From assembly GCA_902472555.1 (NCBI GenBank), contig CABROF010000029.1, positions 1 through 23,753 of the forward strand: 23,753 bases of DNA, read 5' to 3'. Below, one piece after another: positions 15,794 through 23,606 of the stretch (position 1 is the first letter of the stretch; the number at the start of each line of letters is the position of its first letter). Source of the stretch: UMGS1851 sp900555605 (GTDB lineage: Bacteria > Bacillota > Clostridia > UBA1212 > UBA1255). The notes below the pieces were generated by a model that was not told where the DNA came from, ran no database searches, and was given only the letters and a program-made list of their open reading frames with translations. A program made the position numbers and the translations under genes.

Positions 15794-18220
15794 TTATACC
15801 ACGATATTGACAATCCGGCCCGGTACGACAATTACTTTTTTAACGGCTTTGCCTGCTAAAATTCCTTGTACCCGGTCATCCGCCAGAACAAAACGCTCCG
15901 TCTCTTCTTTATTCAGAGAAGCGGGCACCATGATGCGGCCTCTGACTTTACCGCAGATCTGTACCGCCAGTTCTGTTTCATCCTTTACCAGTGCGCTTTC
16001 ATCATAGACCGGCCAAGTCTGCTGGTAGATCGGCGCTGTATCGAATGCCTGTCTTTGCCAAATCTCTTCCGTCATATGCGGCGCTACGGGATTGAGCAGC
16101 AGCAGCAGTGTCTTATAGTCTCCCCTTGACAACGCGCCGTTGGCATAAATCTCATTTACAAGAGACATCATGGCAGCGGCAGCTGTATTGAACTTCATCC
16201 GTTCATAGTCTTCCGAAACCTTTTTTATTGCAAAATGGACGGCCGGCCGAAGCTTTTCAGAGATCGCCTCTTCCTCTGTCAGCAGGTCCTGCAGCTTCCA
16301 GACGCGGTCCAGAAATCGGTAGCAGCCCCGGGCGCCCTGCGTCGACCACGGAATCGCCTGATCAAAAGCACCCATAAACATTTCATACAACCGAAACGCA
16401 TCCGCACCGATTTCCGCAACAATATCGTCCGGATTCACCACATTTCCCCGGGATTTCGACATTTTTTCTCCATTTTCCCCTAAAATCATCCCGTGAGAGG
16501 TCCTTTTTACATACGGTTCGGGACAGGTGGCTTCCCCAGTATCGTACAAAAATTTATGCCAGAAACGCGAATAAAGCAAATGCAGTGTGGTATGCTCCAT
16601 TCCGCCGTTATACCAGTCTACGGGCAGCCAGTATTTCATTGCCTGCTCCGATGCCATACACCCTGCATTATGCGGGTCCGTATAACGAATAAAATACCAG
16701 GAGGAACCGGCCCACTGCGGCATCGTGTCTGTTTCCCGCTTTGCCGGTGCTCCGCACCTCGGGCACGTTGTATTTACCCATTCCGGCACATTGACCAACG
16801 GAGATTCTCCGCTGTCGGTCTGCACATAATTATCGATTTCCGGAAGCATCACGGGAAGTGCATGCTCCGGTACCGGAACCCATCCGCAGTGCGCACAATA
16901 GACCAGCGGAATCGGCTCTCCCCAATAGCGCTGACGGCTGAATACCCAGTCTCGCAGCTTATAATTGACCTTCGGCGTCCCGAGACCTTTTTCTGCCAGC
17001 CATTCTGTGATGGCCCGTTTGGCCTCTTTCACCTGCATGCCGTCCAAAAAGCCGGAATTGACCATGACGCCATTCTCAATATCGGTATATGCCGCGCGCT
17101 GAACATCGCCGCCTGCCACTACCTCAATGATCGGCAATCCGAATTTTGAAGCAAAGGCCCAGTCCCGTTCATCGTGAGCAGGTACTGCCATAATTGCCCC
17201 TGTACCGTATGAAATCAGTACGTAATCTGAAATCCATACAGGAATTTCGCTGCCGTTCACCGGATTGATTGCAGTCACGCCTTTTAGGGCAACGCCGGTT
17301 TTCTCTTTTGCCAGTTCGGTCCGTTCAAAGTCGGATTTCTTTGCGGCCTCCGTCTTGTACTGCAGAACAGCTTCATAATTTTCAATATATGGCTTCAAGC
17401 GCGGAATGATCGGATGCTCCGGAGACAGCACCATATACGTTGCACCAAAGAGCGTATCCGGACGCGTCGTATAAACCGTCAAATTTTCGTTGATACACGG
17501 CAGTGTGAAATGAACCTCGGCGCCTTCGCTTCTGCCGATCCAATTCCGCTGCTGCGTTTTGACCTTTTCTATAAAATCTACATGCTCCAGGCCGTCCAGC
17601 AGCTTTTGCGCATAGTCCGTGATTTTCAACATCCACTGGCTTTTCACCTTGCGGATGACTTCTCCGCCGCAGCGTTCGCAGACCCCGCCGACAACTTCCT
17701 CATTTGCCAGACCAACTTTACACTGTACACACCAGTTAATGGGCATTTCTGCCTTATAAGCCAATCCCTTCTCAAACAGCTTCAGAAAAATCCATTGCGT
17801 CCACTTATAATAATCCGGATCTGTCGTGTTGATTTCCCTGGACCAATCAAAAGAGAACCCCAGCATTTTGAGCTGACTTTTAAAATGCGCGATATTTGCG
17901 GCGGTTACCTTTGCGGGATGCACCTTATTTTTGATTGCAAAATTTTCAGTGGGCAATCCGAAGGCATCCCAGCCGATGGGAAATAAAACATTATAGCCTT
18001 CCATTCTGCGTTTTCTTGCAATGATATCCATCGCCGTATTGGAACGGGGATGGCCCACGTGCAATCCGTTCCCCGAAGGATAAGGAAACTCAATCAAGCC
18101 GTAGAATTTTGGCTTACTGTAATCATCTGAAGCTTCAAATGCTTTATTCTCATCCCATATTTTCTGCCATTTTTTTTCAATTTCCGCCGGGCAGTACGGA
18201 CCGGCTGCTGTTTTTTTCAT
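15794..18220 (-). CDS. leuS: Leucyl-tRNA synthetase
   Basis: This 808-residue class I synthetase begins MKKTAAGPYCPAEIEKKWQK. It has HVGH at 54-57 (GNGLHVGHPRS), zinc-type cysteine pairs CVQC...CERC and CAHC...CPRC, an editing insert with TTRPDTLFGATY and GTGAIMAVPAHDERD, and KMSKS in GEKMSKSRGN. It charges tRNA-Leu and edits mischarged products. The frame is open 54 codons upstream, into the citrate synthase gene, but the ATG at 18220 has GGAAGGA close by and the family's usual N-terminus. Only 28 bases separate it from the citrate synthase stop, leaving no room for its own T-box leader. Confidence 0.98.
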   Translation of the reverse strand: MKKTAAGPYCPAEIEKKWQKIWDENKAFEASDDYSKPKFYGLIEFPYPSGNGLHVGHPRSNTAMDIIARKRRMEGYNVLFPIGWDAFGLPTENFAIKNKVHPAKVTAANIAHFKSQLKMLGFSFDWSREINTTDPDYYKWTQWIFLKLFEKGLAYKAEMPINWCVQCKVGLANEEVVGGVCERCGGEVIRKVKSQWMLKITDYAQKLLDGLEHVDFIEKVKTQQRNWIGRSEGAEVHFTLPCINENLTVYTTRPDTLFGATYMVLSPEHPIIPRLKPYIENYEAVLQYKTEAAKKSDFERTELAKEKTGVALKGVTAINPVNGSEIPVWISDYVLISYGTGAIMAVPAHDERDWAFASKFGLPIIEVVAGGDVQRAAYTDIENGVMVNSGFLDGMQVKEAKRAITEWLAEKGLGTPKVNYKLRDWVFSRQRYWGEPIPLVYCAHCGWVPVPEHALPVMLPEIDNYVQTDSGESPLVNVPEWVNTTCPRCGAPAKRETDTMPQWAGSSWYFIRYTDPHNAGCMASEQAMKYWLPVDWYNGGMEHTTLHLLYSRFWHKFLYDTGEATCPEPYVKRTSHGMILGENGEKMSKSRGNVVNPDDIVAEIGADAFRLYEMFMGAFDQAIPWSTQGARGCYRFLDRVWKLQDLLTEEEAISEKLRPAVHFAIKKVSEDYERMKFNTAAAAMMSLVNEIYANGALSRGDYKTLLLLLNPVAPHMTEEIWQRQAFDTAPIYQQTWPVYDESALVKDETELAVQICGKVRGRIMVPASLNKEETERFVLADDRVQGILAGKAVKKVIVVPGRIVNIVV

Positions 18221-18248
18221 ATGGTTCCTTCCTTTCCGCAGAAACTGT

Positions 18249-19631
18249 TTATTTCCGATCAGCCATATCCTGATATTGATGCTTTGTGCCCACGTGCTTA
18301 TAAGCAGGCCGTATAATCCTGTTTCCGGCCACCAGCTCTTCCATCCGGTGCGCACACCAGCCCGCGATTCTGGAAATCGCAAAAATGGGGGTATACAGCT
18401 CTTTTGGAATATTCAGCATAGAATACACAAATCCGGAATAAAAATCCACATTGGCGCAGATTTCTTTAGAATTATGCTTTATCTCGTCAAAAACGCCCGG
18501 AGAAAGCTTTTCCACTAAATCATAAAGCGCAAACTCTTTATCGCAGCCGCAGACCGCAGCCAGTTCCGCTGCCTTCCGTTTCAGCAAAATTGCGCGGGGA
18601 TCTGATTTCGTATAGACAGCATGGCCCATTCCGTAAATCAGGCCGGTCCGGTCATACGCTTCCCGATTCATAATTTTCAGCAGATAACGCCGTACCTCGT
18701 CGCTGTCCGTCCAGTCTGACACATGAGTCTTGATATCCTCCATCATGTCAATCACTTTCAGATTTGCGCCGCCGTGTTTTGGTCCTTTCAGGGAACCAAT
18801 GGCGGCCGCAATGGCGGAATACGTATCGGTTCCGCTGGAGGTTACCACATGGACGGTAAAAGAGGAATTGTTTCCGCCGCCGTGTTCTGCGTGAAGAATC
18901 AGGTTCAGATCCAATATTTCCGCTTCCAGCTTTGTATATTTGCTGTCAGGCCGGATCATCTGCAGCAGATTCTCCGAGGTCGACAACCCCTTCTGCGGGT
19001 TATGGATATACATGCTTTTTCCTTCGTAATAGTGCGCTCTCGCCTGATAGGCATACGCTACCATTGTTGGAAATTGGGCAATAAGGTTCAGACTCTGCCT
19101 GAGCACATTCTGAAAGGACATATCATCCGCATTGTCATCATAGGAATAAGAGGCCAATACGCACCGTGCCAGTTTATTCATAATATTATTGCTCGGCGCC
19201 TTCATAATCATATCTTCCGCAAATCCGTCCGGAAGTCTGCGGTGATCGTCTAAATAAGTATTAAAGATCGCAAGCTGCTCTTTTGTGGGAAGCTTTCCGG
19301 TCAGCAACAAATAAGAACATTCCTCAAAGCCGAAACGGCCGTCGCGCTGACAGCCTTCGACAAATTTCCAAACGTCAATTCCCCTGTACAGCAGACGTCC
19401 GTCAATGGGAACCTTCTCGTTTTCTTCAATAATATAACCGCGTACCTCCCCGATACTGGTCAATCCCACCAAGACTCCGGTGCTGTCTGCATTCCGTAAC
19501 CCCCGCTTTACGTTATACCGTTCATACAGACTTGTGTCAAAGGCATCCGCCTCACAGGCATCTGCGGACATACTTGATAAAAAATCAGTATAGTCCATTG
19601 AGGGCTTTTCAAAATTCATATGATTCATCAT
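18249..19631 (-). CDS. gltA: Citrate (Si)-synthase / 2-methylcitrate synthase family
   Basis: This 460-residue enzyme condenses acetyl-CoA with oxaloacetate. Likely catalytic residues are His250 in LHAEHGGGNNSSF, His337 in YGMGHAVYTKSDPRA and Asp396 in NVDFYSG; the CoA-binding region SLKGPKHGGAN is intact. It belongs to the longer Firmicute group with an extra N-terminal segment. The ATG at 19631 follows GGAGG by six bases; an upstream extension of 22 codons has no site. It is the first gene of an apparent five-gene operon with leuS, a membrane protein, argS and thiN. Propionyl-CoA use cannot be excluded from sequence alone. In fermentative Clostridia it usually feeds glutamate synthesis. Confidence 0.94.
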   Translation of the reverse strand: MMNHMNFEKPSMDYTDFLSSMSADACEADAFDTSLYERYNVKRGLRNADSTGVLVGLTSIGEVRGYIIEENEKVPIDGRLLYRGIDVWKFVEGCQRDGRFGFEECSYLLLTGKLPTKEQLAIFNTYLDDHRRLPDGFAEDMIMKAPSNNIMNKLARCVLASYSYDDNADDMSFQNVLRQSLNLIAQFPTMVAYAYQARAHYYEGKSMYIHNPQKGLSTSENLLQMIRPDSKYTKLEAEILDLNLILHAEHGGGNNSSFTVHVVTSSGTDTYSAIAAAIGSLKGPKHGGANLKVIDMMEDIKTHVSDWTDSDEVRRYLLKIMNREAYDRTGLIYGMGHAVYTKSDPRAILLKRKAAELAAVCGCDKEFALYDLVEKLSPGVFDEIKHNSKEICANVDFYSGFVYSMLNIPKELYTPIFAISRIAGWCAHRMEELVAGNRIIRPAYKHVGTKHQYQDMADRK

Positions 19632-19699
19632 CCGGTTCCTCCATACTGCCGTATCGTTCTTTCCGTGAACCTGCCATTCATAAAAATGAATTGGCACTT

Positions 19700-19728
19700 A
19701 TTGTATAATAACAGAAACCGACTGTCAA
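19700..19728 (-). promoter_or_regulatory. Promoter of the citrate synthase operon
   Basis: TTGACA (19728-19723), 17 bases, then TACAAT (19705-19700). The start would be near 19693. The 5' leader contains a hairpin, CCAATTCAT paired with ATGAATGG around a short T loop (19674-19694). The -35 lies inside the hairpin at 19715-19735. Confidence 0.75.
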
Positions 19729-19735
19729 TCGGCTT
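19715..19735 (-). terminator. Possible weak proBA terminator overlapping the next promoter
   Basis: About 27 bases after the proA stop, AAGCCGATT pairs with AGTCGGTTT around a three-base loop, allowing two G-T pairs. The following CTGTTATT is only a weak T tract. The hairpin contains the -35 of the citrate synthase promoter, so if it terminates it does so inefficiently. Confidence 0.35.
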
Positions 19736-19761
19736 TTGATCACTGAAAAAAACTGCATTTC

Positions 19762-21018
19762 TCAGCGAATCTGTCCGGAACCGGAGATCACATATTTGAC
19801 TGTGGTCAATTCTTTTAATCCCATGGGCCCTCTGGCATGCAGCTTCTGATTGCTGATTCCGATTTCTGCGCCGAATCCGAACTCAAATCCATCCGTAAAA
19901 CGCGTTGACGCATTGACGTATACACAGGCGGCATCTACCGCATCCTGAAATCGTCTTGCGTGCGCATAATCCTCTGTAATAATCGCCTCGGAATGTTTTG
20001 TGCCGTATTGTCCGATATGGCGGATGGCTTCTTCGATACCAGAGACTATTTTTATCGCTAAAATCAGGTCGTTATATTCTGTCGCCCAATCTGATTCCTG
20101 TGCTGCTTTGATTTCCGGCAGAATTGCCCTTGCTTTTTCACAGCCCCGCAGCTCCACGCCCTTTTCCTGAAGCTGTACGCCGATTACGGGCAGAAAGGCT
20201 TTCGCCGCAGACTCATGAATCAGGATCGTTTCAACGGCATTGCAGACAGAGGGACGCTGAACCTTTGCATTCATAATAATCGCCGCGGCCTGATTCAGAT
20301 CTGCTTTTTCATCCACATAAATATGACAGTTCCCTGTTCCGGTCTGTATCACGGGAACTGTGGCATTTTCTATAACGGATTGAATCAAGCCGGCGCCGCC
20401 TCTTGGAATCAGCACGTCAATATATCGGTTCAGCTTCATCATTTCGTTTGCAGCTGCTCTGGAGGTATTGTCTAAAAGCTGTACGCAGCCGGCGGGCAGG
20501 CCGACTTCTTCCAACGCCTCCTGAAAAATTTTAGAAATGGCAAGGTTTGAATGGATTGCTTCACTTCCGCCCCGGAGAATACAGGCATTTCCCGACTTGA
20601 TACAAAGTCCGGCAGCATCCGCGGTTACATTGGGTCTGGATTCAAAAATAATTCCGATCACACCCAAAGGAACCCTTCTTTTTATAATTTCCAGACCATT
20701 CGGCCGCCTCCAGCCGCTGATAATTTCACCAATCGGATCATCGAGGGCGGCTAACTGCCGGAGCCCTTCCGCCATATCGCAAATGCGTCCGTGTGTTAAG
20801 GTCAGTCTGTCCAGCATAGCTTTGGACATTCCCTTTTTCTTGGCGGCCTCAAGATCGATCTGATTTGCTTCTGTCAGCAGCGCTTCCTGTTCTGTCAAAC
20901 GTGCGGCCGCGGTCAGCAGCGCATTGTTTTTTTCTACCGCCGAAGCGACGCCCAGCCGACTGGAAGCTTCGGCGGCCTTCTCTCCGTATGCTTTTAAATA
21001 TTCATAAAATTCTGACAT
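19762..21018 (-). CDS. proA: Gamma-glutamyl phosphate reductase
   Basis: This 418-residue enzyme of the aldehyde dehydrogenase fold reduces gamma-glutamyl phosphate to glutamate semialdehyde with NADPH, the second step of proline synthesis. It shows VPLGVIGIIFESRPNVTADA, the nucleotide-binding region IPRGGAGLIQSV, and the catalytic Cys259 in KVQRPSVCNAVET. The C-terminus GFGAEIGISNQKLHARGPMG is typical. The ATG at 21018 is chosen because GGGGAGG is nine bases away; the earlier ATG at 21027 directly abuts that site. It follows proB by 46 bases in the same operon. Confidence 0.97.
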   Translation of the reverse strand: MSEFYEYLKAYGEKAAEASSRLGVASAVEKNNALLTAAARLTEQEALLTEANQIDLEAAKKKGMSKAMLDRLTLTHGRICDMAEGLRQLAALDDPIGEIISGWRRPNGLEIIKRRVPLGVIGIIFESRPNVTADAAGLCIKSGNACILRGGSEAIHSNLAISKIFQEALEEVGLPAGCVQLLDNTSRAAANEMMKLNRYIDVLIPRGGAGLIQSVIENATVPVIQTGTGNCHIYVDEKADLNQAAAIIMNAKVQRPSVCNAVETILIHESAAKAFLPVIGVQLQEKGVELRGCEKARAILPEIKAAQESDWATEYNDLILAIKIVSGIEEAIRHIGQYGTKHSEAIITEDYAHARRFQDAVDAACVYVNASTRFTDGFEFGFGAEIGISNQKLHARGPMGLKELTTVKYVISGSGQIR

Positions 21019-21064
21019 GTCTTGCATCCTCCCCGATCCGCAGCAGCGGCATCATATACATAAA

Positions 21065-21895
21065 TTATAATGAAGAACTTCTTTTTACAAACAGCGTTCC
21101 CACATCCTCGCCGTCGAGAATCGAATAAATAACGGCAGGATCGCCTCCGTTGGCAATTACCGCATTGATTCCGCAGTCCGCCGCAAGCCTGGAGGCGTGT
21201 ACCTTTGTGAGCATTCCGCCGGTGCCCATACTGCCGGCTCCGCCTGCGGCCTGCTCTATTTTTTCCGATAAATCTACAATATTATGATACAGTTCCGCCT
21301 CTGGATCCTCATTTGGGTTTTTATTGTAGTATCCGTCAATATCGGTTAAAATAATCAGCAGATCCGCATTCGTCAGCTTTGCTACAATATACGATAAATT
21401 ATCGTTATCACCAAATTTGATTTCATCCACGGATACGGTATCGTTTTCATTTACCACCGGTATCGCTCTGATTTTGAACAATTCAAAAAAGGTATTAACC
21501 GCGTTGCGTTTAGATTCTGCCCTTTCTACGATATCCTTTGTAAGGAGAATCTGTGCGGTCACATAGCCGTAATCTGCAAACATTTTACTATAAATCTGCA
21601 TTAAATGGCATTGCCCTACCGCCGCTACGGCCTGTCTGCCGGAAACGGTGGTGGGCTTTGCATGTAAATTTAAAGCATCCACTCCTACGCCAATGGCACC
21701 GGAGGACACCAGAATGATTTCCTTTCCCTGGTTCATCAAATCGGAAATCACGCGCGTAAGCGTATCAATTCTGCGCAAATGGATTTTTCCGTTTTCATAT
21801 GTCAACGATGAGGTTCCGATTTTGATTACAATCCGATTGGCGCTGCACAGATTTGCTCTGAGTATGCGGCTGTTTAGGTTCGTGTGATAATCCAT
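21065..21895 (-). CDS. proB: Glutamate 5-kinase, short form without PUA domain
   Basis: This 276-residue amino-acid kinase phosphorylates glutamate, committing it to proline synthesis. Motifs are RIVIKIGTSSLT, ILVSSGAIGVG, VNENDTVSVDEIKFGDNDNLSY and GTGGMLTKVHASRLA. Many ProB proteins carry a C-terminal PUA domain and are about 370 residues; this one stops after the kinase domain, as in some other bacteria. AGAGGAAG lies about ten bases before the ATG. The enzyme is usually inhibited by proline. Upstream are a strong promoter and a structured leader. Confidence 0.96.
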   Translation of the reverse strand: MDYHTNLNSRILRANLCSANRIVIKIGTSSLTYENGKIHLRRIDTLTRVISDLMNQGKEIILVSSGAIGVGVDALNLHAKPTTVSGRQAVAAVGQCHLMQIYSKMFADYGYVTAQILLTKDIVERAESKRNAVNTFFELFKIRAIPVVNENDTVSVDEIKFGDNDNLSYIVAKLTNADLLIILTDIDGYYNKNPNEDPEAELYHNIVDLSEKIEQAAGGAGSMGTGGMLTKVHASRLAADCGINAVIANGGDPAVIYSILDGEDVGTLFVKRSSSL

Positions 21896-21929
21896 ATAAA
21901 TATGCTTCCTCTGCTTTCTATACGATGTT

Positions 21930-22015
21930 GTTACAAAACCTACCCGGCTGCCGAAGTAAAAAACGGAAGAACGTACTCTGCAGCGGATAGGTTCCGGTCA
22001 CCATTGATTTGTAAC
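21930..22015 (-). promoter_or_regulatory. Structured 5' leader of proBA
   Basis: Within the 5' leader of proBA, GTTACAAA (22015-22008 as transcribed) is complementary to TTTGTAAC (21937-21930). Inside it AACCTATCC-GCTGC can pair with GGCAGCCGGGTAGGTT. Together they form a long two-part helix with a one-sided bulge of about 14 bases. No T-run follows and I do not recognise a T-box or known riboswitch. It may be an mRNA-stabilising structure or an undescribed regulator. Pairing is visible in the sequence; function is unknown. Confidence 0.5.
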
Positions 22016-22050
22016 GATTTGCTATCTATGGCTGTCTTTTCGACAAACAT

Positions 22051-22079
22051 ATATTAACAATATCACGGATATTCGTCAA
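22051..22079 (-). promoter_or_regulatory. Promoter of proBA with an inverted repeat between the boxes
   Basis: TTGACG (22079-22074), 17 bases, then TAATAT (22056-22051). The spacer is almost entirely filled by the perfect inverted repeat AATATC-ACG-GATATT (22059-22073), well placed for a repressor. The start would be near 22045, giving a leader of about 150 nt before proB. Confidence 0.75.
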
Positions 22080-22158
22080 GCATTCTCTGTGTGATTTCTG
22101 CATTTAAACAGCATCCTCCGTTATTTTAATGTTCCGAAAATAATTCGTAAATAAAATG

Positions 22159-22187
22159 TTGCATTTTTTATTTTAATAATATAAAAT
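22159..22187 (+). promoter_or_regulatory. Likely promoter of the surface protein gene
   Basis: TTGCAT (22159-22164), 17 bases, then TAAAAT (22182-22187), in a very AT-rich stretch where chance matches are common. It lies about 80 bases before the GTG start. Confidence 0.5.
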
Positions 22188-22269
22188 AACTGATATAAAA
22201 GAATCCGTAGCTTTTATGCAGATGTATCAAGATAGCGGAAATGATATGTATCTTAAGGGGGTATTTACA

Positions 22270-23505
22270 GTGAAAAAATGGTTCATGTTTCTTTTAGCAG
22301 CCACACTTTTGGCTTCATCGGTATTGCTGACCTGCGTGCTTCCTGCCGCCGCGGCAGATCCGGTTGAAGCGCCTTTTTCTAAAATGACAACCGGCGGCGT
22401 CGGATGGTGGATTGATCAGGGCGGAAAGAAGGACAGCGCAGATGGGTATTTCTCAATTGAGTTTCAGTCTATATACAGTTTTTCGGGAATCAAATTTGCT
22501 TCTCACGGCGGAGAAAGTGATTATGTGATCAGCTATGCGCTGTACGCATGGAACCGGAATGAAAAAACAACGCTGGAGGGCGAGCCGCTGTTCAGTAAAG
22601 ATGTAACATATAAAAGCAACCAGGCAATCTCTGTTGATTTTGGAAAGGTTTATGAAAAAGGTCATTATTTATTTATGATCAGTTATATACAAAGTAAGCA
22701 GCCGAATGAAGGCGGCAATCATTTTGTGGTAGGCGTTGCGGATGAAGATCCTGCGCTGCCGGTGGTGATTCGGACGAATGGTACGGTCAATCCGGATGAC
22801 AAACGGGTCGGAAACGGTTTTAACGGAAGCCTCATTGTTACAGATGCACCGGCTGGCACCACAAAATTTTTTGATGAAATTGCGATTACAGAAAAAAATA
22901 TTTCTTTGACAGACCAAGGGGACGGCGTAGGCTTTATTATGACGCCGGAAAGCTATTATGCACTTCGTTTTAAGTCAACCGGTACGGTATACGGGATCAA
23001 TTTCGGAATTTATGTACCCGGAAGCGGAGAAGGTTCTGCAAAGTTCAAGTGTACATTGTATCCGTGGAGCCGCAATCTTGAAAGCACCTTAAAGGGTACT
23101 GCGGTATCTGAAACGGAATTGACTTTCACAAAAGATACCGTGATGAAATCTGTGCGTGTAAGCTTCGGAGAAGACGGACAGCCGGCGGGTGAATATGTAT
23201 TTGTTATTACCGCTATTGAAAACAGTGAAAAAGGCCCTCTGCATTTATCTACCAATATTCCGATAGAGGGACTTCCTGTTGAATACATTTGCACTGCAAG
23301 CGGAAAAGGCGGCGCCCCCGGCGATTGTTTGGTAGCGGATCTGGTGGTTGCCGCAGAAGCGGAATTAGCTGCACTTTCCGTGCCGGCAGAGGACGAACCG
23401 CCGATTGCCGAAACAGGAGCTGCAGATTATACAGGATTCGCATGGATCATGGCAATTCTCCTCTCCGCCGTTGTGATAAATAAGAAACGCAGAATTCATA
23501 TCTGA
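22270..23505 (+). CDS. Secreted surface protein with duplicated domain and sortase-like anchor
   Basis: This 411-residue protein begins at GTG, eight bases after AAGGGGG; an upstream ATG in frame has no site. The N-terminus is a signal peptide (KKWFMFLLAATLLASSVLL, then PAAAA near 26-29). Two similar beta-rich modules follow, about 59-140 and 228-317. Compare YAWNRNEKTTLEGEPLFSKD with YPWSRNLESTLKGTAVSE, and GHYLFMISYI with GEYVFVITAI. The C-terminus has IAETG (379-383), a hydrophobic helix (about 389-403) and KKRR, a layout like an LPXTG sorting signal but with a non-standard motif. The modules resemble carbohydrate-binding-type sandwiches of Clostridia wall proteins; the ligand is unknown. 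It stands alone between a promoter and a terminator. Confidence 0.82.
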   Translation: MKKWFMFLLAATLLASSVLLTCVLPAAAADPVEAPFSKMTTGGVGWWIDQGGKKDSADGYFSIEFQSIYSFSGIKFASHGGESDYVISYALYAWNRNEKTTLEGEPLFSKDVTYKSNQAISVDFGKVYEKGHYLFMISYIQSKQPNEGGNHFVVGVADEDPALPVVIRTNGTVNPDDKRVGNGFNGSLIVTDAPAGTTKFFDEIAITEKNISLTDQGDGVGFIMTPESYYALRFKSTGTVYGINFGIYVPGSGEGSAKFKCTLYPWSRNLESTLKGTAVSETELTFTKDTVMKSVRVSFGEDGQPAGEYVFVITAIENSEKGPLHLSTNIPIEGLPVEYICTASGKGGAPGDCLVADLVVAAEAELAALSVPAEDEPPIAETGAADYTGFAWIMAILLSAVVINKKRRIHI

Positions 23506-23530
23506 GCCAAAAGCTTTTCCTGCACTTTCA

Positions 23531-23567
23531 AAAAGGGCGGTCATCTCATTTGGATGATCGTCCTTTT
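23531..23567. terminator. Bidirectional terminator
   Basis: AAAAGGGCGGTCATC (23531-23545) pairs with GATGATCGTCCTTTT (23553-23567) with two G-T pairs and a seven-base loop. T tracts end the stem on both strands, so it can stop the surface protein gene and the minus-strand gene converging on it. Confidence 0.87.
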
Positions 23568-23606
23568 GCTATACAAAAGAGGCGCGCGAAATTGGCTATT
23601 TTTTAT

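Larger units (their letters stand above)
21896..22269. other. Divergent intergenic region between proB and the surface protein gene
   Basis: This 374-base region without genes holds the proBA leader (left part), the proBA promoter, a stretch with no visible feature (about 22080-22158), and then the very AT-rich promoter region of the plus-strand surface protein gene. Confidence 0.8.

Noticed and set aside
16493..17149. 218-codon plus-strand frame opposite leuS
   Set aside because: Antisense shadow of a strongly supported synthetase gene.
17414..17986. 190-codon plus-strand frame opposite leuS
   Set aside because: Same reason: shadow of leuS with no supporting signals.
21930..22015. proBA leader considered as a T-box
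   Set aside because: No AGGGTGGNACC antiterminator motif and no terminator T-run were found.
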